Source: Actinotalea lenta
GTDB lineage: Bacteria > Actinomycetota > Actinomycetes > Actinomycetales > Cellulomonadaceae
Length of the DNA: 64,000 nucleotides
NCBI RefSeq assembly: GCF_030586465.1
Contig: NZ_JAUQYP010000001.1
Span: 2,336,981-2,400,980, forward strand
Direction of reading: 5' to 3'
Each line of letters begins with the position of its first letter. The first letter of the stretch is position 1. The notes beneath the pieces are model-generated. The model worked only from the letters and a program-made list of their open reading frames with translations. It was not told the origin of the DNA and searched no databases. The position numbers and the translations under genes are program-made. Shown piece after piece: positions 24,531 through 33,504 of this stretch.

Positions 24531-26747
24531 GTGTCCGGTTCTGTCCCGACCTGGTCGATCGCGATCCAGTGCACCGTCGCTGGAGCCGTGGTCGGGCTCG
24601 TCGCGCTCCAGGCCGTCTGGCTGTCGGCTTCCCGGGCACTGCGACCGGGTGCGCCAGGTCGTCTGACGGCCGGATGGACCCTTGCGTGGTCCTCGGCGCT
24701 CGCCGCCGCGACCCTGGTGACGGCCCTGACAGGACTGGTCGGTGACGCCGCCGTCGTTGACTCTGTCGTCGGGGATGGCCTGGCGGCGGCGCGCATGGTG
24801 GCTCTGGGCGCTTCCGTGACGCTCGCGCTGCCCGTCGTCCGTACCCTGACCGCGGGTCCCGGTGTCCGTACCGGGATGCTCGCGCTGTCCACGTGGTACG
24901 TCGTGGCCGCGGCCCTGTGGTTCACCACCGACCTTCCCGTCCGGTCCGTCGACACCGTGCACCTCGTCCCGCTCGTCGTCGTCGCAGGCTACGTCGGGCT
25001 GGCCACACGCCAGCTGCGCATGAGCGCACGGGGGGTCGCCCTGGCTCTGGCAGGTAGCTCGTCGGCGCTGCTGCTGGCGGCGTCCTGCCTTCCCGCGGCA
25101 CCACCCGCCGGCGACCTGCTCGCCGGGCTGTGGGCCGTCCCCCTCGTGGCGGGGCTGCACGGCGTCGCCGCCCGGCGGGTCACTGACCTGCGGGCCTCCG
25201 ACACCCGCCGGGAGGTGCTGCGGTCCACCCTCGCGACCGTCGCCGAGCGCGCGTGGGAGAGCCGGACGACGGCGGACCTCCTGGGTCTCGCGTGCGACGC
25301 GGCCCAGGAAGCGCTCGACGTCGAGGTGACCGCCGCGCTGCGCCTCGTCGGGCCCGAGCGGTTCGAGGCCGAGCTCGCGTGCGACCGGACCCTGGACGAC
25401 GACGCGCGGGCGTTCTTGGCCGATCTGGCCAGAGTGGTCCAGGCCGCCGCGGAACGCCTGGTGCTGTCCGACCGGTTGCGCCGCTACGCCTACGTCGACG
25501 CGCTCACGGGCTTGCCCACCCGCACGGCCCTCGATGAGCACCTGGCGGCGACCATGTCGGCGGGCCGTCGCCCAGCTCTCATGCTGGTCGACGTCGAGGG
25601 CCTCAAGCGCGTCAACGAGCGCCACGGCCATGCGGGCGGGGACCGGGTGCTGCAGCACGTCGCTCAGCACCTGCGCGCGGTCCTCGGCGCGGGAGCGTTC
25701 GTGGCGCGAACCGGTGGCGACGAGTTCGCCGCGGTGCCGGCGGGTGAGCCGACCGCCGACGACCTACGAAGCCTGGGCAGCCACCTCCGCAGCTCCCTGA
25801 GCGTCCCCCCCGGCATCACGGTGCGGCCTCGCCTGACCGTGGGGCTCGCACCGGCGTCCGGTGGCGGCCCGGCGGAGCTTCAGCGGCACGCCGACCTCGC
25901 GATGACCGAGGCCCGCAGCACCCACGCCGGCGTCGTCTACTTCGACGCGCGCCTCCAGGAGCGCGAGGCGTCGCGGGCTGCCCTCGTGGAGGATCTCGAA
26001 CGCGCCATCGCCGGCGGCAGGATCCTGGCGCACTTCCAGCCTGTGGCGGATGCCACGACCCTTCAGGTCCTGGGTGTCGAAGCCCTCGCGCGCTGGCAGG
26101 ACGGCGACACGCTGCGCGCGCCGGCAGGCTGGCTGCCGCTCGCCGAGGAGACCGGCCTCATCGTGGAGATCGGCCGGCAGATGTTCGCCGCCGCTCGGGC
26201 CGGGATGGAGAGGTTCGGGCTGCCGGTCGCGGTCAACGTCTCGCCGCGCCAGCTCGACGAGCCCGACGTGCTGCGCACGATCGAGGCAGGTTGGGGTCCG
26301 GACGCCTGGGACATGCTCACGATCGAGGTCACCGAGAGTGCGCTCGTGCACGACGAGCAGCACGCGCGCGACACCCTGACCCAGCTCGCCGCGCGCGGTG
26401 CGCGGATCGCCCTGGACGACTTCGGGACGGGGTACAACTCCCTCGCACGACTCGGGACCCTGCCGCTGCACGTGCTGAAGATCGACAAGTCCCTCGTCGA
26501 CGAGGTAGCGACGCCGGAGGGCGTCGCGGTGCTGCGCGCGATCGTGGCCCTGGCCGAGGCGCACGGGCTCGAGGTCGTCGCCGAAGGCGTGGAGCGACGC
26601 TCGCAGCTCACGGCCTTGCTCGGCATCGGCATCGGCGTGGTGCAGGGGAACCTGGTCGGGCGCCCCCGGGCGGACGGCCCGGACCGCACGAGCGCTGCCC
26701 CGTCCCAGCGCGTCCGGCTCCCGGCGCGCAGCGTGGCACCGGCGTGA
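24531..26747 (+). CDS. Membrane GGDEF-EAL cyclic-di-GMP enzyme
   Basis: Putative bifunctional diguanylate cyclase/phosphodiesterase of 738 aa. Seven hydrophobic segments occupy residues ~5-215. The cyclase domain has an intact GGDEF at ~395-399 but no RxxD inhibitory site at the usual spacing. The EAL domain starts near residue 490 and retains EAL (~517), NVSPRQL, EVTES, DDFGTGYNSL, KIDKS and EGVE. Both activities are therefore possible. The GTG start has no Shine-Dalgarno; a sigma-28-like box ends 7 nt upstream, suggesting a leaderless mRNA. It is convergent with nusB (3 nt apart). The shared promoter type points to a role in pilus or motility control. Confidence 0.88.
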   Translation: MSGSVPTWSIAIQCTVAGAVVGLVALQAVWLSASRALRPGAPGRLTAGWTLAWSSALAAATLVTALTGLVGDAAVVDSVVGDGLAAARMVALGASVTLALPVVRTLTAGPGVRTGMLALSTWYVVAAALWFTTDLPVRSVDTVHLVPLVVVAGYVGLATRQLRMSARGVALALAGSSSALLLAASCLPAAPPAGDLLAGLWAVPLVAGLHGVAARRVTDLRASDTRREVLRSTLATVAERAWESRTTADLLGLACDAAQEALDVEVTAALRLVGPERFEAELACDRTLDDDARAFLADLARVVQAAAERLVLSDRLRRYAYVDALTGLPTRTALDEHLAATMSAGRRPALMLVDVEGLKRVNERHGHAGGDRVLQHVAQHLRAVLGAGAFVARTGGDEFAAVPAGEPTADDLRSLGSHLRSSLSVPPGITVRPRLTVGLAPASGGGPAELQRHADLAMTEARSTHAGVVYFDARLQEREASRAALVEDLERAIAGGRILAHFQPVADATTLQVLGVEALARWQDGDTLRAPAGWLPLAEETGLIVEIGRQMFAAARAGMERFGLPVAVNVSPRQLDEPDVLRTIEAGWGPDAWDMLTIEVTESALVHDEQHARDTLTQLAARGARIALDDFGTGYNSLARLGTLPLHVLKIDKSLVDEVATPEGVAVLRAIVALAEAHGLEVVAEGVERRSQLTALLGIGIGVVQGNLVGRPRADGPDRTSAAPSQRVRLPARSVAPA

Positions 26748-26750
26748 TCG

Positions 26751-27161
26751 TCACAGGGTGGGCTTGAGCTCCAGCAGGCGCCCCAGCACCCCGTTGACGA
26801 ACGCCGGCGAGTCGTCCGTGGAGAGCGCACGCACCAGCTCGACCGCCTCGTCCACGGCGACCGCGTCAGGGACGTCGTCGTTGAAGAGCAGCTCCCACGC
26901 CCCCAGACGCAGCGCGGCACGGTCCACCGCCGGCATGCGCTCGAGGACCCAGCCGCGCGAGTACGTCGTCAGGAGCTCGTCGATCTCGGCGCGCCGTGCG
27001 ACGACGCCCTCCACGAGCTCGACGGCGTACTGCGGCAGCGCCGCCTCGGTGCCCGGTTCCGCGAGACGAGCGGTGAGCACGGCGAGCGGGTCCTGCCCCC
27101 GCTGATCGGCCTCGAAGAGCACGTCAAGGGCCCGTTTGCGGGCCTTGCTGCGTGCGGCCAC
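26751..27161 (-). CDS. nusB: Transcription antitermination factor NusB
   Basis: RNA-binding factor of the rRNA antitermination complex, working with NusE/S10. The 136-aa all-helical protein shows RKRALDVLFEADQRG at the N-terminus. RAALRLGAWELLFNDDVPDAVAVDEAVEL follows, with its conserved Arg, Glu and Asp-rich segment, here quoted with its breaks ignored only up to DDVPD. It lies 1 nt behind efp on the same strand, the usual efp-nusB pair. Confidence 0.95.
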   Translation of the reverse strand: MAARSKARKRALDVLFEADQRGQDPLAVLTARLAEPGTEAALPQYAVELVEGVVARRAEIDELLTTYSRGWVLERMPAVDRAALRLGAWELLFNDDVPDAVAVDEAVELVRALSTDDSPAFVNGVLGRLLELKPTL

Positions 27162-27162
27162 C

Positions 27163-27726
27163 TCAGTCGTTCACGCGGCCCAGGTACGACCCGTCCCGCG
27201 TGTCGACCTTGACCTTGGTGCCGGTCTCCAGGAACAGCGGGACCTGGATCTCGGCCCCGGTCTCGAGCGTGGCGGGCTTGTTGCCCGCGCTCGAGCGATC
27301 CCCCTGCAGACCGGGCTCGGTGTAGGTGATCTCGAGCACCACAGATGCGGGGAGCTCGACGTACAGCGGGTTGCCGTCGTGGGTCGCGACGATCGCGTTC
27401 TGGTTCTCCAGCAGGAAGCGCGCGGCGTCTCCCACCACGTCCTCGGAGACCATGAGCTGCTCGTAGCTGGAGGTGTCCATGAAGACGAAGTCGGCGCCGT
27501 CCTTGTACAGGTACTGCATGTCGCGCTTGTCGACGTTGGCGGTGTCGACCTTGACGCCGGCGTTGAACGTCTTGTCGACGACCTTGCCGGACAGCACGTT
27601 CTTGAGCTTGGTGCGCACGAACGCGCCGCCCTTGCCGGGCTTGACGTGCTGGAACTCCACGACGGTCCACAGCTGGCCGTCCAGGTTGAGCACGAGGCCG
27701 TTCTTCAGGTCGTTCGTCGTCGCCAC
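27163..27726 (-). CDS. efp: Elongation factor P
   Basis: Ribosome-binding factor that relieves stalling at polyproline stretches. The 187-aa protein has the three-barrel EF-P layout with the tip loop VKPGKGGAF near residues 29-37. Its Lys is modified in many bacteria; I see no modification enzymes in the window. It sits upstream of nusB. The proline-rich PilT and PilO of this window are the kind of protein that would need it. Confidence 0.97.
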   Translation of the reverse strand: MATTNDLKNGLVLNLDGQLWTVVEFQHVKPGKGGAFVRTKLKNVLSGKVVDKTFNAGVKVDTANVDKRDMQYLYKDGADFVFMDTSSYEQLMVSEDVVGDAARFLLENQNAIVATHDGNPLYVELPASVVLEITYTEPGLQGDRSSAGNKPATLETGAEIQVPLFLETGTKVKVDTRDGSYLGRVND

Positions 27727-27783
27727 AGGATGTCTCTCTGTCGTGGGGGTCGCCCGCCGCGCACGCCACGCGAGGCGGCGACC

Positions 27784-27789
27784 AGTGTA
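27784..27789 (-). promoter_or_regulatory. Candidate -10 box for efp-nusB
   Basis: TACACT on the minus strand, giving a leader of about 50 nt before efp. No clear -35. It separates efp from the small membrane-protein gene upstream. Confidence 0.4.
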
Positions 27790-27816
27790 GCGGGGACCGT
27801 GGCCGACGGGCTCCGC

Positions 27817-28251
27817 TCAGCCGAGCAACGCTCGGCCGGCCGCCCCCAGGGCCGCGGCCCATACGAGCGAGGCCAGGGACCCGATCACGAACCTCTCGGA
27901 CACCTCCGGGTTCCGCGCGATCTCCGGATAGCGCCCCAGACCCTTGACCGCCACCACGACGGCCACCCCTTCCGGGTGCCCGAGCAGCACCGTGCCGGTG
28001 ACCGCGAGCCGTTCCAGGAGCCCGATCCAGGTCCCGCCCCGCAGGACGCCCTGACCCGGCCGCTGCGCCGCCGGTGCGTCGACGTCCGGGTCCCCGCCCG
28101 CGCTCTGCTCGCCGGGACCGCCGCGCGTCGAACCGCCGGAGTCCTGGGACCGCGCGGCGAGTGCGAGGATCCCGGCGACCACGAACCAACCGGCGAGGAC
28201 GCTGACCACGAGCGTGGCCAGGGCGACGAGCGCGGCCGGGAGCCCGGTCAC
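27817..28251 (-). CDS. Small membrane protein linked to the SatD-like gene
   Basis: A 144-aa protein of unknown function. One N-terminal membrane segment (about residues 3-33, rich in Leu/Val/Ala) is followed by a Gly/Asp/Pro-rich linker (~35-65). A second hydrophobic stretch lies at the C-terminus (FVIGSLASLVWAAALGAAG). The GTG start overlaps the upstream stop (GTGA), so it is translationally coupled to the regulator. Sequence alone gives no enzymatic motif. By position it may be the target or partner of that regulator. Confidence 0.7.
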   Translation of the reverse strand: MTGLPAALVALATLVVSVLAGWFVVAGILALAARSQDSGGSTRGGPGEQSAGGDPDVDAPAAQRPGQGVLRGGTWIGLLERLAVTGTVLLGHPEGVAVVVAVKGLGRYPEIARNPEVSERFVIGSLASLVWAAALGAAGRALLG

Positions 28252-28847
28252 GACTCGGCCTCGGCGAGCAGCCGGGCGACGACGGGGCGGGCGGCCCGCT
28301 CCTCGTCCCACAGCGCGGCGGCGAGGCGCTGGCTCACGGCCTGCTGGCTCACCCCCAGGTCGGCGGCGATCTCCTCCTGGGTCACCCCGTCGCCCCGCGC
28401 GAGCCAGGCGTCGATCGCGTCCCAGCCACCGCCGGTCCGGCGGGACGCCACCGAAGCGAGCAGGGTGAGGACGGCCTCCGCCTCCGCTGCACGATCGGGC
28501 CGCACGCCGTCGACGGCCACGGGCGCGGGCCTCTGCCTGCTCTTCGCCCGCTCGACCGCGTGCCGGGCGTGCACGAAAGCCGCGCCCGAGCCGGCCCGGG
28601 CCTCGGCGGGCATCGGCTCGTCCACCGGGCCGGCACCGACCCCGACGCTCCACTGCCCGCTGCGCAGGACCCCCAGGACGACCCGCACCACGGCGTCCGG
28701 ATCCTCGATCACCGCCTGGACCTCGTCCCCGACCGTTCGCTCCGGTCCCCGCACCAGCGCCGGGTCGCCGTCCAGCGCCTGGATGAGCGACGGCACCTTG
28801 TCCGTGCTGCGCCGACTGCCTCGCTGGTCGATGGTCAGCACGAACAT
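28248..28847 (-). CDS. SatD-family-like protein with helix-turn-helix
   Basis: A 199-aa protein beginning MFVLTIDQRGSRRSTDKV, resembling the SatD family, named after a streptococcal acid-tolerance locus; its biochemical role is not settled. Residues ~155-175 form a clear helix-turn-helix (VTQEEIAADLGVSQQAVSQ), so it is probably a DNA-binding regulator. TAGGCT ends 7 nt before the ATG, suggesting a leaderless message. The promoter is covered with ACAAGCC-type repeats, likely its own operator. It is coupled to the small membrane protein downstream. Confidence 0.65.
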   Translation of the reverse strand: MFVLTIDQRGSRRSTDKVPSLIQALDGDPALVRGPERTVGDEVQAVIEDPDAVVRVVLGVLRSGQWSVGVGAGPVDEPMPAEARAGSGAAFVHARHAVERAKSRQRPAPVAVDGVRPDRAAEAEAVLTLLASVASRRTGGGWDAIDAWLARGDGVTQEEIAADLGVSQQAVSQRLAAALWDEERAARPVVARLLAEAES

Positions 28848-28851
28848 GGAC

Positions 28852-28938
28852 ACAAGCCTAGAGCCTGGTTGGACGCGGCACAACCCGCTGGGCTTGTTGT
28901 ATGACAAGCCTGGCGCCTTGTTTTTTGCGCTACAAGGC
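28852..28938 (-). promoter_or_regulatory. Operator-like repeat cluster at the SatD-like promoter
   Basis: On the plus strand, ACAAGCC lies at 28852-28858. GGCTTGT (28891-28897) pairs with ACAAGCC (28904-28910) across 6 nt. GCCTTGT (28915-28921) pairs with ACAAGGC (28932-28938) across 10 nt. The single copy overlaps the -10 hexamer TAGGCT (28855-28860). TTGTGC sits 17 nt upstream of that as a weak -35. The last arm lies in the end of aroB. The layout is typical of a cooperative, autoregulated operator. Confidence 0.6.
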
Positions 28939-30045
28939 TCGGGCCGAGCCTCGGTCCGCCGCGATCTCCGCATAGGCAGCTGCGAGCAGCGTGGGATCCG
29001 GGCCCTCCAGGCGGGAAGGACGTGCCACCCCGTCCAGGACGACGAAGCGCAGCAGGTCCCCCCGGGTCTTCTTGTCCCGTCGCATCGCCGTGAGCAGGCG
29101 GTCCCACTGGTCGGCGGCGTACGTGGTCGGCAGTCCGAGCGCTGCCAGCACCGACCGGTGCCGAGCGACCGTCGCCTCGTCGAGCCGGCCGGCGAGGCGC
29201 GCGAGCTCCGCGGCGAACACCATCCCCACCGCGACGGCCGCACCGTGCCGCCACCGGAACCGCTCGACCTGCTCGATCGCGTGGCCGAAGGTGTGCCCGT
29301 AGTTGAGCACCTCGCGCAGGCCGGACTCGCGCAGGTCCCGCGAGACGACGTCGGCCTTGACGCGCACCGCACGCTCGACGAGCTCCCGCAGCACGGGCCG
29401 GACGTCGGCGGTGAGCTCGGGGGCCCGCAGCGCGTCTGCGTGGGCCTCGACCAGGGTGAGGATCTCCGGGTCGGCGATGAAGCCCGCCTTCACCACCTCC
29501 GCCAGACCTGCGACCCTGTCGTGCACCGGCAGGCTCTCCAGGGCGACGAGGTCGCACAGCACTCCCCCCGGCGGGTGGAAGGCGCCCACCAGGTTCTTGC
29601 CCTCCGCCGTGTTGATCCCGGTCTTGCCTCCGACCGCCGCGTCGACCATGGCGAGCAGCGTGGTGGGCACGTGCACCACCCGCACGCCGCGCAGCCACGT
29701 CGCGGCGACGAACCCGGCGAGGTCGGTGGTCGCCCCGCCGCCCAGACCCACGACCGCGTCGCTGCGGGTGAAGCCCGCCTGACCGAGGACACCCCAGCAG
29801 AACGCCGCCACCTGGGCGGTCTTGGCCTCCTCGGCCTCGGGTACCTCGGCAGTCGCGACCTCGAAGCCGTGCTCCTCGAGATCCGCGCGGACCTGCTCCG
29901 CGGACGCGGTCAGCGCCCCCGGGTGCACGATCAGCACCCGCTGCGCTCCCGTCAGCATCCCGGCCAGCTCGCCGAGCAGGTGCTCGCCGACCACCACCTC
30001 GTAGGGCCTGTCGCCGCCCACCTCGATGCGCACGGGCTCGTTCAC
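28930..30045 (-). CDS. aroB: 3-dehydroquinate synthase
   Basis: Second step of the shikimate pathway, NAD- and zinc-dependent. The 371-aa protein has [35 protein letters not shown] and the zinc motif [11 protein letters not shown]. The GTG start overlaps the aroK stop (GTGA). It ends the aroC-aroK-aroB group. Its 3' end carries one arm of the repeat cluster of the next gene. Confidence 0.97.
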   Translation of the reverse strand: MNEPVRIEVGGDRPYEVVVGEHLLGELAGMLTGAQRVLIVHPGALTASAEQVRADLEEHGFEVATAEVPEAEEAKTAQVAAFCWGVLGQAGFTRSDAVVGLGGGATTDLAGFVAATWLRGVRVVHVPTTLLAMVDAAVGGKTGINTAEGKNLVGAFHPPGGVLCDLVALESLPVHDRVAGLAEVVKAGFIADPEILTLVEAHADALRAPELTADVRPVLRELVERAVRVKADVVSRDLRESGLREVLNYGHTFGHAIEQVERFRWRHGAAVAVGMVFAAELARLAGRLDEATVARHRSVLAALGLPTTYAADQWDRLLTAMRRDKKTRGDLLRFVVLDGVARPSRLEGPDPTLLAAAYAEIAADRGSARAL

Positions 30046-30587
30046 GCCGTCTCCTCCTGCTCCCGGATCGCGGTGACCACGTCCGACGCCACGTCGTCCG
30101 GCCCTCGCCCGTCGGTGTCCACCCGCACCGAGGCGACCTCGAGGTAGTGCGGTCGGCGCTGCTCCATCAGGGCCTGCCAGATCGCCCGTGGGTTGCCCGG
30201 CAGCACCGGGCGCGGCTGGTTGAAGCCGAGGCGCGGCACGGCGTGCGCAAGGGTGACGTCGCAGAACACCACCACTCCCCCGGCGGCTCGGAACTCCTCG
30301 AGGGCCCCACGCGTGCTCGCGTCGACGACGGCGCCTCCGCCGAGTGCGACCACACCGGCCGTGTGGAGCGCCTCGGTCACCGCCCGGCGCTCGAGCGCGC
30401 GGAACGCCTCCTCGCCGTCCGAGACGATGACGTCGCCGACCGGTCGGCCGGTGGCGCGTTCCACCTCCACGTCCGTGTCGACCAGGGGGAGCTGGAGCCG
30501 GGTCGCGACCGCCGCGGCGACGGCCGGCACCCCCGATCCCGGCGGGCCCACCAGCACGACGCTCGGACGCGGGTCTGATGAGGTCAC
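30042..30587 (-). CDS. aroK: Shikimate kinase-like protein with altered P-loop
   Basis: By family and position, the kinase making shikimate 3-phosphate. The 181-aa protein keeps the shikimate-site residues [21 protein letters not shown] and the RPVL lid segment. The P-loop reads [11 protein letters not shown] at residues ~13-23 instead of GxxGxGK(S/T). The ATP-phosphate-binding Lys is Val20 and the Ser/Thr is Pro21. The surrounding frame is clean, so a simple frameshift does not explain it. It may be inactive, or bind ATP differently. The GTG start at 30587 gives a normal length. Confidence 0.85.
   Translation of the reverse strand: MTSSDPRPSVVLVGPPGSGVPAVAAAVATRLQLPLVDTDVEVERATGRPVGDVIVSDGEEAFRALERRAVTEALHTAGVVALGGGAVVDASTRGALEEFRAAGGVVVFCDVTLAHAVPRLGFNQPRPVLPGNPRAIWQALMEQRRPHYLEVASVRVDTDGRGPDDVASDVVTAIREQEETA
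30525..30548 (-). other. P-loop of AroK lacking the Walker Lys
   Basis: Codons for G14-P-P-G-S-G-V-P21; Lys and Ser/Thr of the GxxGxGK(S/T) motif are replaced by Val (GTG) and Pro (CCG). A single base change would not turn GTG into a Lys codon. Confidence 0.85.
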
Positions 30588-30652
30588 GAGCGGAACGCTA
30601 CCCGGCCTGCCGGACCGGCGGCTCCGCCCGCCCGCCACGCGGCCCGGGCGCC

Positions 30653-31846
30653 TCAGCGCTGCAACGGTGGGATGGACTCGAGGTAGGCGGCGTGGTTGCG
30701 GGCGACCTCGGCCACGCTGTCGCCACCGAACTTCTCGAGCACCGCGTCCGCGAGCACCAGCGCGACCATGGCCTCCGCGACGACGCCTGCGGCCGGTACC
30801 GCGCACACGTCGGAACGCTGGTGGATCGCCTGGGCCGCCTCCCCGGTCGCCACGTCCGTGGTGTCCAGGGCCCGCGGCACGGTCGAGATCGGCTTCATCG
30901 CCGCCCGCACGCGGATCACCTCACCGTTGGACATCCCACCCTCGAGGCCGCCGGCCCGATTCGTGCGGCGGCGGATCCCCCCGGTCGCCGGGTCGCGCTC
31001 GATCTCGTCGTGCGCGGCAGAGCCGCGCCGCGTCGCGGTGCGGAAGCCGTCGCCCACCTCGACGCCCTTGATCGCCTGGATACCCATGAGGGCCGCCGCG
31101 AGCCGGGCGTCCAGGCGTCGGTCCCAGTGCGTGTAGGTGCCCAGGCCGGACGGCACGTGGTACGCGAGCACCTCCACGACACCGCCCAGGGTGTCCCCGG
31201 CCTTCTGCGTGGCGTCGATCTCCGCCACCATCGCGGCCGACGTCGCCGCGTCGAAGCACCGGACGGGATCCTCGTCCAGGGCCGTGACGTGGTCGGGCGT
31301 CGGCGGAAGGGCGTCCTCGGGGACGCCCACCGTCCCGATCGCCACGGTGTGGGACACGAGGCGCACGCCCACGGCCTGCTCGAGGAAGGCTGCGGCGACC
31401 GTCCCGAGGGCGACCCGGGTGGCGGTCTCGCGCGCCGACGCCCGCTCCAGCACCGGCCGGGCGTCGGTGAACCCGTACTTGCGCATACCTACCAGGTCCG
31501 CATGCCCGGGGCGGGGGCGGGTCAGGGGCGCGTTGCGCGCGCGCTGGAGCTTGGCCGGGTCGTCCACCGGGTCGGCCGCCATGACGTCGACCCACTTGGG
31601 CCACTCGGAGTTGGCGATCTCCACCGCGAGCGGGCCGCCCTGCGTGACACCGTGCCGCAGCCCGGCCAGCACGCGGACCTCGTCCGCCTCGAACGCCATC
31701 CGTGCGCCGCGTCCGTACCCCAGCCTGCGCCGCGCCAGCGCAGCGCGCAGGTCGTCGGTGACGAGCGAGACGCCGGCGGGAAGCCCCTCGACGATCCCCA
31801 CGAGCGCAGGGCCGTGCGACTCCCCGGACGTCAACCAGCGCAGCAC
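30653..31846 (-). CDS. aroC: Chorismate synthase
   Basis: Final step to chorismate, using reduced FMN as cofactor. The 397-aa protein begins [17 protein letters not shown] and has [27 protein letters not shown] and [11 protein letters not shown]. The GTG start at 31846 has AGGGAGG about 5 nt upstream. In the shikimate series it is separated from aroE by the 12-kb pilus locus. Confidence 0.97.
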   Translation of the reverse strand: MLRWLTSGESHGPALVGIVEGLPAGVSLVTDDLRAALARRRLGYGRGARMAFEADEVRVLAGLRHGVTQGGPLAVEIANSEWPKWVDVMAADPVDDPAKLQRARNAPLTRPRPGHADLVGMRKYGFTDARPVLERASARETATRVALGTVAAAFLEQAVGVRLVSHTVAIGTVGVPEDALPPTPDHVTALDEDPVRCFDAATSAAMVAEIDATQKAGDTLGGVVEVLAYHVPSGLGTYTHWDRRLDARLAAALMGIQAIKGVEVGDGFRTATRRGSAAHDEIERDPATGGIRRRTNRAGGLEGGMSNGEVIRVRAAMKPISTVPRALDTTDVATGEAAQAIHQRSDVCAVPAAGVVAEAMVALVLADAVLEKFGGDSVAEVARNHAAYLESIPPLQR

Positions 31847-31908
31847 AGTGCCCTCCCTGGGTGCGACCTCGGCGGTGCGCGCATCGCGCGTGCTGCGTCA
31901 TCCTTCCA

Positions 31909-31932
31909 CGGGCGGGACGGCATCCCCGCCCG
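31909..31932 (-). terminator. Hairpin after pilO
   Basis: CGGGCGGG / CCCGCCCG, 8-bp perfect arms with an 8-nt loop, 44 nt past the pilO stop and upstream of aroC. Likely the end of the pil transcript; no T-tract. The rest of 31847-31975 contains only the aroC ribosome-binding site. Confidence 0.55.
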
Positions 31933-31975
31933 CCGTCCGTGCTGCGGACCAGGACGTGGGTGCCCGGGTGAGCCC

Positions 31976-32809
31976 CTAGGTTCCCGGGAGCGGCACGAAC
32001 GGGTTGCGAGCGCTCCCCGGAAGTGTCGGGGTACCCGTCGTATCAGGCGCCGGGGTGGCGTCACCTTGAGACTGCTCGTAGGTGAGGTAGTCCTGGCTCG
32101 GCGGCAGCACGTAGGCCCAACCGTCGACCGTCAGCTCGAGGTCGCCGTCCGCCGTCGCCGGGCGCCCCCCGGAGGCCACGGCCTGCGGCTGCCGGGAACC
32201 GTCGACCGAGACGGGCAGGAACAGCCTGTCGGTGCCGGTCTGGAGGCCCTGGAGGAAGGCGGTCGCGTTGGCGTACGTCCCGACCACGGTGATCGACATC
32301 GGCACCGCCGCCATACCGTCGAGCGGCTTTGACTGGGTGCCGTCGGCGGGCGTCGCCGTGGCGCCGGACGACCCGGGCTGGTCGGCGGTCGTCGTGCCGG
32401 CATCGCCGGACGCGCTCGGGTCCGGGGTCGGCGTCGCGGGCGCCGGCGGAGCCGGGGGCGTGACGGTCTGGGCCGTGGCCGGGTCGAGAGCCGTCAGAGT
32501 GACGCCTGCCTTGTCCGCCAGTGCCTGGACGGCGCGCGTGTAGGCACTGAGCTCAGCCGTCGCGGGGATCTGGGTGCGCAGCGTCGCGAGCTCTGCCCGG
32601 TAGTCGTCCAGCTTCGCGAAGTCGGCCTTGAGCTCGGCGACCTGAGCCTTGAGCTTGGCGTTCTGGACGCGGATGGACGCCGCCTGGTCGCGGGTCTGCG
32701 TCGCATCGTCGAAGCGCGGCTGCGCCGCCAGGAACCAGGTCCCCGCGAAGATCGCGATGACGAGGAAGATCGTTCCGGCGACCCAGCCGCCGGCGCGTGT
32801 CGACCGCAT
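31976..32809 (-). CDS. pilO: PilO-like pilus alignment protein
   Basis: Inner-membrane component of the PilM-N-O alignment complex. The 277-aa protein has one N-terminal membrane helix (about residues 9-30) and a coiled-coil stretch (DQAASIRVQNAKLKAQVAEL). A Pro/Thr/Ser/Asp-rich linker (~120-165) leads to a C-terminal fold containing VPMSITVVGTYANATAFLQ, typical of PilO. The linker is longer than usual. ATG 32809 shares a base with the pilN stop (TGATG). No PilP or PilQ follows, as expected without an outer membrane. Confidence 0.8.
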   Translation of the reverse strand: MRSTRAGGWVAGTIFLVIAIFAGTWFLAAQPRFDDATQTRDQAASIRVQNAKLKAQVAELKADFAKLDDYRAELATLRTQIPATAELSAYTRAVQALADKAGVTLTALDPATAQTVTPPAPPAPATPTPDPSASGDAGTTTADQPGSSGATATPADGTQSKPLDGMAAVPMSITVVGTYANATAFLQGLQTGTDRLFLPVSVDGSRQPQAVASGGRPATADGDLELTVDGWAYVLPPSQDYLTYEQSQGDATPAPDTTGTPTLPGSARNPFVPLPGT

Positions 32810-33504
32810 CAGTTCCCCTCCTCGAAACGCTGCGCATACGCATCGGACGTCAGGTTCACCGTCGCGGAGACCGTGTAGTAGACGGTCCCGTTGGCCTCGG
32901 TGACCTCTGCCGCGGTGAACCAGGCGTCCGACAGCCCGGGCAGCGCGTTGAGGGCGTCGATCCAGTCTGCGGTGTCCGGGACCGTGAGGGAGTCGGCCTC
33001 GAAGGTCAGCGAGCCGACGGACGGGCCGGCCAGCGGGTCGGTCGGGGTGCCGGGCTCCGTCGTCGGAGGTTCGACCGCAACCTGCACACTCTGGATCGCG
33101 ATACCCGCGGGTGCCGTGGCGGAGATGGCGGCCAGGTACTTCGCGAGCTCGATCTCCGTCGACATGCCGAACGTCCGCGCCGCCGCCACGCGATCGATCT
33201 CGCCGCGCACGAGCGGGACCTCGATGTACTTCTGTCGCTCCGCCTGCAGACGGGTCGTGTCGGCCTGAGCTGTCGTGAGATCGGCCTGGGCTGCGCGCTG
33301 GGACTCCCACGCCAGCGCGACGACGCCGGCGGCGAGGACGACGGCGATCACGACGAGCACGCCGAGCCACCGTCGGACGATCCTGAGCCCACGGGCCGCC
33401 ACGACCTCCGGCGGCAGCAGGTTCACCTGCGGGATGGCTGGCACGACGCTCGGTTCCCGCCGCGACCGCTTGGCCGGACGTCGCTTGACCTCGGTCTCCG
33501 TCAC
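32809..33504 (-). CDS. pilN: PilN-like pilus assembly protein
   Basis: Bitopic membrane protein that binds PilM on the cytoplasmic side. The 231-aa protein has a basic cytoplasmic tail carrying VNLLPPE (residues 27-33). This matches the INLLP-type motif that docks into PilM. A membrane helix follows (~45-66), then a coiled coil (QADLTTAQADTTRLQAERQK) and a ferredoxin-like outer domain. The GTG start overlaps the pilM stop (GTGA). Confidence 0.85.
   Translation of the reverse strand: MTETEVKRRPAKRSRREPSVVPAIPQVNLLPPEVVAARGLRIVRRWLGVLVVIAVVLAAGVVALAWESQRAAQADLTTAQADTTRLQAERQKYIEVPLVRGEIDRVAAARTFGMSTEIELAKYLAAISATAPAGIAIQSVQVAVEPPTTEPGTPTDPLAGPSVGSLTFEADSLTVPDTADWIDALNALPGLSDAWFTAAEVTEANGTVYYTVSATVNLTSDAYAQRFEEGN

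Noticed and set aside
32041-32074. A sixth CTCAAG...GATAC match inside the end of pilO
   Set aside because: Spacing is 18 nt after TCAA instead of 16, and it lies inside a coding region pointing into the same gene end, so it is probably chance.
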